Assembly (NCBI GenBank): GCA_019114225.1
Contig: DXFW01000024.1
Location: 41,219-105,218 of the forward strand
DNA: 64,000 bases
Direction: 5' to 3'
Source of the DNA: Candidatus Allofournierella pullicola
GTDB taxonomy: Bacteria > Bacillota > Clostridia > Oscillospirales > Ruminococcaceae
Notes under the pieces: model-generated
What the model saw: the letters and a program-made list of their open reading frames with translations, nothing else
The model's database searches: none
What the model was told of the DNA's origin: nothing
Made by a program: the position numbers and the translations under genes
Shown here: positions 59,243 to 64,000 of the stretch, piece by piece
Layout: every line of letters starts with the position of its first letter
Numbering within the stretch: position 1 is the first letter of the stretch

Positions 59243-60154
59243 ATGGAATACATTTTGCAAACAAATAACCTGTCAAAAGTCTATGGTGCAAAAACAGTTT
59301 TGGATCATGTGAGCATTCATGTGCCGAAAAAGTCGATCTATGGTTTGGTGGGAAAAAACGGAGCCGGAAAAACCACCCTTATGCGTATTGTCTGCGGCTT
59401 AACGCAGCAAAGTGAGGTCAGCTACACCTTATTGGGGAAAACGAATGAGGCGGCCGTGCGAAAAAACCTGGGAATGCTGATCGAAAAGCCGGGCATTTAT
59501 GAGCACATGACGGCACTTGAAAATCTGCGCTATTTTTCACTGCTGTTTGGCCTTCAGTCTCAAGATCATCACAAACTTCTGGAAATGGTCGGATCGCAGA
59601 ACGCCGGAAAAAAGAAAGCAAGCCAGTTTTCCCTGGGGATGAAACAACGATTGGGCATTGCAATTTCGCTGCTGGGCAATCCCGATTTTCTCATTCTTGA
59701 CGAACCCATCAACGGCCTTGACCCGGAAGGCGTATATGAAATCCGAAAAATGCTGGAGACGCTAAACCGGCAATATGGCACCATCATTATGATCGCCAGC
59801 CATATCCTGAGCGAATTACATAAGCTGGCAACGGATTATGCCATTATCGACGGCGGGCGCCTGATTGACGAATTCAGCAAAGAAACGCTGGAAAAAGCAT
59901 GCAGCAGCGGCGTTCAGGTTACGGTTGAACCGGGCCATTTGGAAGGGGCAAAAACACTCATTGCGTCCCGCTATCCGGACGTTCGTTATGAAGTTCTCTC
60001 CGATCAAAGCCTGCGGCTGTATGAGAAAATCGATCCGGCGGATCTGAACCAATTCCTGGTGGAGAACAAAGTGCGCGTATGCGGCCTGGGGGCAAACGAC
60101 GAAGACATTGAGAGTTTTTTTGTGGAAAAGCTCTCGGGAGGGCAGGCAGTATGA
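59243..60154 (+). CDS. ABC transporter ATP-binding protein (bacitracin/lantibiotic-resistance type)
   Basis: ATPase of 303 aa. Walker A GKNGAGKTTL (residues about 38-47), signature FSLGMKQRLGIA, Walker B FLILDEPINGLDP, and switch His in IASHILSEL. The 80-residue C-terminal extension is typical of the BcrA/lantibiotic-protection group. ATG 59243 follows AGGTGG. It overlaps the permease gene by 4 nt. No histidine kinase or lantibiotic biosynthesis gene is near, so self-immunity or drug export remains inference. Confidence 0.93.
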   Translation: MEYILQTNNLSKVYGAKTVLDHVSIHVPKKSIYGLVGKNGAGKTTLMRIVCGLTQQSEVSYTLLGKTNEAAVRKNLGMLIEKPGIYEHMTALENLRYFSLLFGLQSQDHHKLLEMVGSQNAGKKKASQFSLGMKQRLGIAISLLGNPDFLILDEPINGLDPEGVYEIRKMLETLNRQYGTIIMIASHILSELHKLATDYAIIDGGRLIDEFSKETLEKACSSGVQVTVEPGHLEGAKTLIASRYPDVRYEVLSDQSLRLYEKIDPADLNQFLVENKVRVCGLGANDEDIESFFVEKLSGGQAV

Positions 60155-60891
60155 AAAACTTGATTCGCGCACATATTTATCAGCTGAAAAAAGACCGGTT
60201 TTTCTTCGGGTGCCTTGTTTTCAGTTGTGTTTTGCTGGTTGCTTCCATCAGGCTCTCTCTTTCTCTTGCGTCTGCAGAAAACCCTGTCACGGGAATCGAG
60301 GGGCTGTTTGATACATTTTTAGGCGGCGATACCGTCCTGTATGTCTTCATGCTGCTGACAGCGAATATGGTTGCAGAAGCCTATCGCTCCGGTGTGATGA
60401 AGAATATTTTTGGCCGTGGTATCGCAAAAAAGCACTACTATCTCTCCATCGTTTTCACGATATCCGCTGCGTATGTATTGACAATGCTGATCGGCGGCAT
60501 CGTTATGGGAGTTCTTGCAGGCAGCAGCTATGGTGTGGGGGCAATTTCTTATCCCGCCTACTATGTCCTTGCCGTGCTGGCACGCATTCTTTTTGCGATG
60601 GTGCACATCAGCTTTGCGCTTACCATGACGGTCTACACCAGAAACGCAATTACGGGCGTGGTCTTCGGCCTTGTGATCCCGAACATCCCGACCATTCTGG
60701 AGATGGTTTTAGGGTTCCTGAAAATTCATATTGACCTTGGTTTCATCAAAGTCTCTGCGCACATGCCGTCTGTTTATGCGGCTTCGAATGATCTGTCGTC
60801 GTTCTTGCCGTGCTTCGCTGTGCTGTGCGGATATCTTATTGTATCTGTTTTCGTTGGTTTCATGCTTTTGAAGCGCCAGGATACCAAATGA
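60151..60891 (+). CDS. ABC-2-type membrane permease of the exporter
   Basis: Six-helix membrane protein (246 aa) that pairs with the preceding ATPase. Typical for the short ABC-2 permeases of bacitracin/lantibiotic-protection systems: first helix near 17-36, then VLYVFMLLTANMVAEAYRSGVMKNIFGRG and the C-terminal helix ending LLKRQDTK. The start codon overlaps the ATPase stop (ATGA). Low GC relative to the left half of the window suggests lateral origin. Confidence 0.9.
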   Translation: MKNLIRAHIYQLKKDRFFFGCLVFSCVLLVASIRLSLSLASAENPVTGIEGLFDTFLGGDTVLYVFMLLTANMVAEAYRSGVMKNIFGRGIAKKHYYLSIVFTISAAYVLTMLIGGIVMGVLAGSSYGVGAISYPAYYVLAVLARILFAMVHISFALTMTVYTRNAITGVVFGLVIPNIPTILEMVLGFLKIHIDLGFIKVSAHMPSVYAASNDLSSFLPCFAVLCGYLIVSVFVGFMLLKRQDTK

Positions 60892-61137
60892 TCCAAGCAT
60901 GAAAAACCGCACATTCCCGTATTTCCCGGTTTCACGAATTTTAGCAGAAAAGCCATCCACCCCAACGCGGTTTTTGGCAAGACGTTGGCCTGGCGTTTTG
61001 CGGCAGCGGACACATCCATGAGCTGCCTGCTGTGTCTGGTCACACACCGGGCTTCATTCCAAAGCAGCTAGCCTTTTACTCCAGCCACACCCGCTTGGGG
61101 ATCCTGGCCTATTTCTAAGCTCTGAAAACACACTTTA

Positions 61138-61184
61138 TAAAACAACAGGCCGCACGGGCTAGTCCCTTGCGGCCTGTTGTTCTT
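61138..61184 (+). terminator. Terminator of the ABC exporter operon
   Basis: Perfect 14-bp stem AACAACAGGCCGCA / TGCGGCCTGTTGTT with a 13-nt loop, T-rich tail. Confidence 0.82.
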
Positions 61185-61407
61185 TCATTTCCCCTGCAAA
61201 AGCCTGACGGCCATCGGTATCGCTTTTGGGGGTGCAGCCTTGTGCCTTTCCCCGCCCGTTCAGCGTGGGCTCTCTCCGTTTCACGATGATCGTTCAGAAA
61301 CCTATTCATCAAGCATTCATTCCATGGGGCAATTGGTCTTTTCCGCAGAAACGCCTTATCATTCGGTATGGTACAGGGATTTTCGCAAACCCGTACAGGC
61401 AAAAGAA

Positions 61408-61437
61408 AAATCCCCCAGCCTTTCGGCTGAGGGATTT
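61408..61437. terminator. Hairpin next to the tRNA-Pro fragment
   Basis: ATCCCCCAGCC-TTTC-GGCTGAGGGAT-like stem with A-run on the left. On the minus strand it directly follows the tRNA fragment, as expected for the former tRNA terminator. Confidence 0.7.
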
Positions 61438-61482
61438 GGTCCGAGTGGCGAGAGATCGAACTCACGGCCTCTTGAACCCCAT
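61437..61482 (-). pseudogene. 3' fragment of tRNA-Pro (GGG), probable attachment-site remnant
   Basis: On the minus strand, about 46 nt match the 3' part of tRNA-Pro(GGG) from the anticodon loop on: ATGGGGTTCAAGAGGCCG, then a T arm GTGAG / CTCGC whose loop has 8 bases instead of 7, then CACTCGG-A-CCA. The 5' half (acceptor, D arm, 5' anticodon stem) is absent. It cannot fold into a tRNA. Such 3' fragments are left when an integrase inserts an element into a tRNA gene. Confidence 0.75.
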
Positions 61483-61520
61483 TTTATGCGATGGGTGGTA
61501 TGAGCCGGACACCCCGTCAA

Positions 61521-61569
61521 AAAAGCGCGGAAACAAGCCATTTTCAAGGCTTCTTGTTTCCGCGCTTTT
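61521..61569. repeat. Long inverted repeat
   Basis: AAAAGCGCGGAAACAAG and its exact complement 15 nt away (61521-61537, 61553-61569). May serve as a terminator in both directions. Confidence 0.85.
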
Positions 61570-61755
61570 GGTATGAAACAGGGTTATTCATTACGCATTC
61601 ATTACGGTCCCAGATGGACAAATCGTGCAGGCCTACTTGATACAAACCATGCCATAGAAAATGGTATGACCAGCCCCCTGCAACGTCTGTAAAATCAAGG
61701 TTTCTGCGCCCCTCCTCCATAAAAAGCAGGGGGCATTTGTGAGGTCGGAGAGGGC

Positions 61756-61991
61756 AAAATCGGTGGGTATTTGTGGCAGACTCGCGTTGCCCGGCTGCCA
61801 TCCGGGGTAGCGCCGGATTTTGCAAAAAATCAGTGGGCATCGCGATGCCCTTATCCCGTGAATCTATTGTAACAAATCACCACTAAAATGGGAAGCGAAA
61901 AAGCCAAAATCGATGGGTATTTGTGGCGATTTTGCGCCCACCGATTTGTACCAATTTAGTGCTATTTTATACCAGCCTCGCCCACCGATTT
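61756..61991. repeat. Cluster of AAATCGGTGGG repeats
   Basis: Three direct copies: AAATCGGTGGG with GTATTTGTGGC extension (61757), AAATCAGTGGG (61827) and AAATCGATGGG with the same extension (61907). Two inverted copies of AAATCGGTGGG (61947-61937 and 61991-61981). The first and third share about 22 bp. Confidence 0.85.
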
Positions 61992-62161
61992 TTTATGGTT
62001 CCTTAAATGTTATCAACCCGGGCGGACGCACTTCCAAAGGCGCCTTCAGAGAATCCGGGAGGGAGTGTTATTGCCCGCCTGCCCTCTGCCGTCCAAACGA
62101 TAAAAATGGATGGCGCAGCCCGGATTCTGTGCTATAATGAAAACCAGAAAGGGGGGCCGAG

Positions 62162-63244
62162 ATGGACTGGATTTTACTGAACAAGGACATTCCGCTGCTG
62201 GAGTTCTCCACCCAGGCGGACGAATTTGGCGATGTGACCGCCCAGGAAAGAGCTTGGCTCTCCCCTCTGCGGCCCATTGGCTATATGTCCCTGCAGGACT
62301 TTTTGGAGGGCCGCCGTGCCCCCAAACACCGCAAGCACATCGAGCAGCTTCTGGCTCAGTATGGCTGCCACACCCTGGATGGCTTCTTGCAGGTCAGCCA
62401 CGCCCTCTCCCTCAATGATACCTTTTGGGTAAAACAGGCCGGTTCTCCGCTGTGCTGGCAGGATGTGTCCCTGTATCAAAACGACTTTGACGAGATCATT
62501 GCCGAGGCCGCGCTGAACGGTTCCTTTGGCGAGCCGAGCCCGTCCTCCACCTCGCCGGAGTTTGCCACCGACGGATACTACGCCAAGTGCTGGAAACGAG
62601 AGCGGGACGGCATTTATCTCTATAAAGCCGGCAGCGCCACCTATGAGCTGGAGCCCCTTTCAGAATATTTGGCCGCTCAAATCTCCTCCCTTCTGTGTCC
62701 CGGTGCGGTCTCCTACGATATGCGGTTCCACCATGGGCGGCTGGTGTCTACCTGCCCGCTTTTTACTAGCGAATCTATGGGTCTTGCCAAGATGAGCGCT
62801 ATTGCCCGCGGTGAACACTCAGTAGCTGGGCTGCTGTCCTATTTCCGCTCCATCGGAAGCGAGGATGCCTTCCGCCGTATGATGGTTCTGGACGCCGTTA
62901 TCCTAAATACGGACCGGCATCTGGGTAATTTCGGCGTACTGTTCGATACTGACACTCTCCAAATTCAGGCCATGTCGCCGGTGTTTGACAATAACCGCAG
63001 CCTGCTGTTTGACCTAGACAGCGACCAGTTGGACCAGGCAGAGCGATATGCCGCTCACCTGGCGCCGCGCTTTGGTTCGGACTTTATCGTCGTGGCCAAA
63101 GCCCTGATGACCGACGACATCCGCAGCGACTTGAAAAACCTGTGCGGTTTTGCCTTCCGGGAGCATCCGCAGATTCCAGTGGAGGACCAGCGTCTGGAAA
63201 AACTGAGTCGTGTTGTGAACGGGCAAATTCAGAAGCTGCTGTGA
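62162..63244 (+). CDS. HipA-like kinase domain protein
   Basis: Protein of 360 aa with a C-terminal HipA-type Ser/Thr kinase fold. Catalytic elements: IYLYKAGS with the ATP-contact Lys (about residue 158), LNTDRHLGNFG with catalytic Asp251, and SPVFDNNRSLLF with metal Asp276. The N-terminal 110 residues do not match the HipA N1 subdomain and contain no HTH, so a HipB-like antitoxin would have to be elsewhere. ATG 62162 follows GGGGGG. Flanked by the integration scar and a Fic gene, it belongs to a small accessory island. Confidence 0.85.
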   Translation: MDWILLNKDIPLLEFSTQADEFGDVTAQERAWLSPLRPIGYMSLQDFLEGRRAPKHRKHIEQLLAQYGCHTLDGFLQVSHALSLNDTFWVKQAGSPLCWQDVSLYQNDFDEIIAEAALNGSFGEPSPSSTSPEFATDGYYAKCWKRERDGIYLYKAGSATYELEPLSEYLAAQISSLLCPGAVSYDMRFHHGRLVSTCPLFTSESMGLAKMSAIARGEHSVAGLLSYFRSIGSEDAFRRMMVLDAVILNTDRHLGNFGVLFDTDTLQIQAMSPVFDNNRSLLFDLDSDQLDQAERYAAHLAPRFGSDFIVVAKALMTDDIRSDLKNLCGFAFREHPQIPVEDQRLEKLSRVVNGQIQKLL

Positions 63245-63270
63245 GCAACAAAACCTATCACTACGACAAA

Positions 63271-63314
63271 ACGTCCCCCCGACAGCAAGATGCTGTCGGG
63301 GGGACGCCCTTTTT
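63271..63314. terminator. Terminator between HipA-like and Fic genes
   Basis: Perfect 14-bp stem GTCCCCCCGACAGC / GCTGTCGGGGGGAC, loop AAGAT, then GCCC and T6. Lies between converging genes. Confidence 0.9.
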
Positions 63315-63364
63315 TGCCAAGATGCAAAGTTGACGCATTGGTATCAAATATATGATTTAAACTA

Positions 63365-64000
63365 TTAGTCGGTTAATTTGTATGCCCAATGCCCACTGTT
63401 CCGCCATTTTTTCAGCTTATCTTCCGCGACCAATCCAGCAAGGAGTCTATTCGCTGTTGCTGCCGATACCCCACACAGTTCCCGCACATCAGCATTCATA
63501 ATATAATCGTGGGTTTTCAGGTACTCTTGAATCTTGTTCCGGCGAAGGGTTGCCTTGTCTGTCTTTTCAGCGCTCATTTCATTACTCGCATTGATTGCTT
63601 CTATGAGGGATGCTTTGATGGCTGAGAGCATGAATTCGATAAATACTGTAGACTCTCCGGCATCATTGGAGGCATTGATGGCATAATAATACTCCTGCTG
63701 GCGGTCATGGATGATGGACTCCACCGGCAGCCAGGCAAACGTCGGATTCCATTGAGAAAGCAGCAGCGTATGCCACAGGCGTCCTACACGCCCATTCCCA
63801 TCAGCAAAGGGATGGATCAGTTCCAGCTCATAGTGGAACACACAACTGCGAATCAGCATGTGGACCTCACTGGTCTTTGTCCAGTCCAGCAATTCCATGA
63901 CCAGACCAGGAACATACTGTGGAAGCGTGCCAAAATGCAAGACATGCCCTTCGCTATCTACTACGCCAACAGGTCGTGTTCGGAACATGCCGGATTCCTC
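63365..64000 (-). CDS. Fic-family protein, C-terminal part (5' end outside window)
   Basis: C-terminal 211 or so residues of a Fic protein, an AMP-transferase family acting on protein hydroxyls. The full catalytic motif HPFADGNGRVGR is present (His near residue 58 of the visible part), with the preceding FHYELELI helix. The last 60 residues form a winged helix (RNKIQEYLKTHDYIMNADVRELCGVSAATANRLLAGL), as in DUF4172/Fic-wHTH proteins. The frame stays open to position 64000, so the N-terminus, including any inhibitory helix, lies outside. Confidence 0.92.
   Translation of the reverse strand, partial: EESGMFRTRPVGVVDSEGHVLHFGTLPQYVPGLVMELLDWTKTSEVHMLIRSCVFHYELELIHPFADGNGRVGRLWHTLLLSQWNPTFAWLPVESIIHDRQQEYYYAINASNDAGESTVFIEFMLSAIKASLIEAINASNEMSAEKTDKATLRRNKIQEYLKTHDYIMNADVRELCGVSAATANRLLAGLVAEDKLKKWRNSGHWAYKLTD

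Larger units (their letters stand above)
60892..62161. other. 1.27-kb gene-free region with tRNA fragment, hairpins and short repeats
   Basis: No convincing gene in about 1270 bp. It contains the ABC operon terminator (61141-61181), a second hairpin before a tRNA-Pro 3' fragment (61437-61482), a long inverted repeat (61521-61569) and five copies of AAATCGGTGGG-like repeats (61756-61991). Short broken frames near 60940-61070 have no recognised homology. Read as the scar of an integrated element. Confidence 0.65.

Overview
The window reads as a chromosomal segment of a GC-rich, anaerobic, low-oxygen Firmicute. Features pointing that way are the Shine-Dalgarno sites, sigma-A promoters of the TTGACA/TATAAT type, an arginine deiminase route, corrinoid methyl transfer, ABC sugar importers and LacI control. 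An Oscillospiraceae-type gut clostridium (Faecalibacterium, Gemmiger or Subdoligranulum relatives) fits best, but the genus is inference. From about 57 kb onward the sequence is visibly more AT-rich and looks like an accessory zone.

1-14.6 kb holds two carbohydrate-uptake loci, each with its own LacI regulator. The first (minus strand, 6.1 kb back past position 1) runs lacI - class II aldolase - PfkB ketose-phosphate kinase - lipoprotein binding protein - two permeases, and carries palindromic LacI operators. The second (plus strand, 6.3-14.5 kb) runs lacI - binding protein - two permeases - GH172 (DUF2961) - GH32 - PfkB fructokinase. It reads as an import-then-hydrolyse pathway for small fructosides, probably including difructose dianhydrides (caramel sugars).

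14.6-26 kb is housekeeping and stress biology. It contains guanine deaminase; a peroxiredoxin-rhodanese-YaaA operon; cobalamin adenosyltransferase; a tightly packed six-gene redox operon (small Cys protein, Fe-ADH, CMD-cupin, flavodoxin, cyclophilin-like lipoprotein, TspO) divergent from a LysR regulator; a ferredoxin-like protein divergent from a Crp/Fnr regulator; and a MATE exporter. A tRNA-Arg(ACG) follows.

26.6-39.8 kb is envelope and surface biology on the minus strand. It contains a repeat-rich surface protein, a SARP-like regulator whose probable 11-bp direct-repeat box lies at the surface-gene promoter, a minimal type IV pilus-like operon (PilT and PilC with four small pilin-like proteins and a transglutaminase lipoprotein), and a large GGDEF/EAL protein.

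40-48.6 kb is an arginine island: tRNA-Arg(CCG), argS, argR, a double-HTH AraC regulator, a YfcC-type carrier, arcC, arcB and arcA. 49-54 kb is a corrinoid methyl-transfer operon with a PocR-AraC regulator. 54-59 kb has a Zn-ADH, an unusual GH2/sugar-kinase chimera and a GH20 enzyme. 59-64 kb has an ABC exporter pair, a degraded tRNA-Pro 3' fragment with a cluster of short repeats (a probable old integration site), a HipA-like kinase and a Fic protein cut by the window end.
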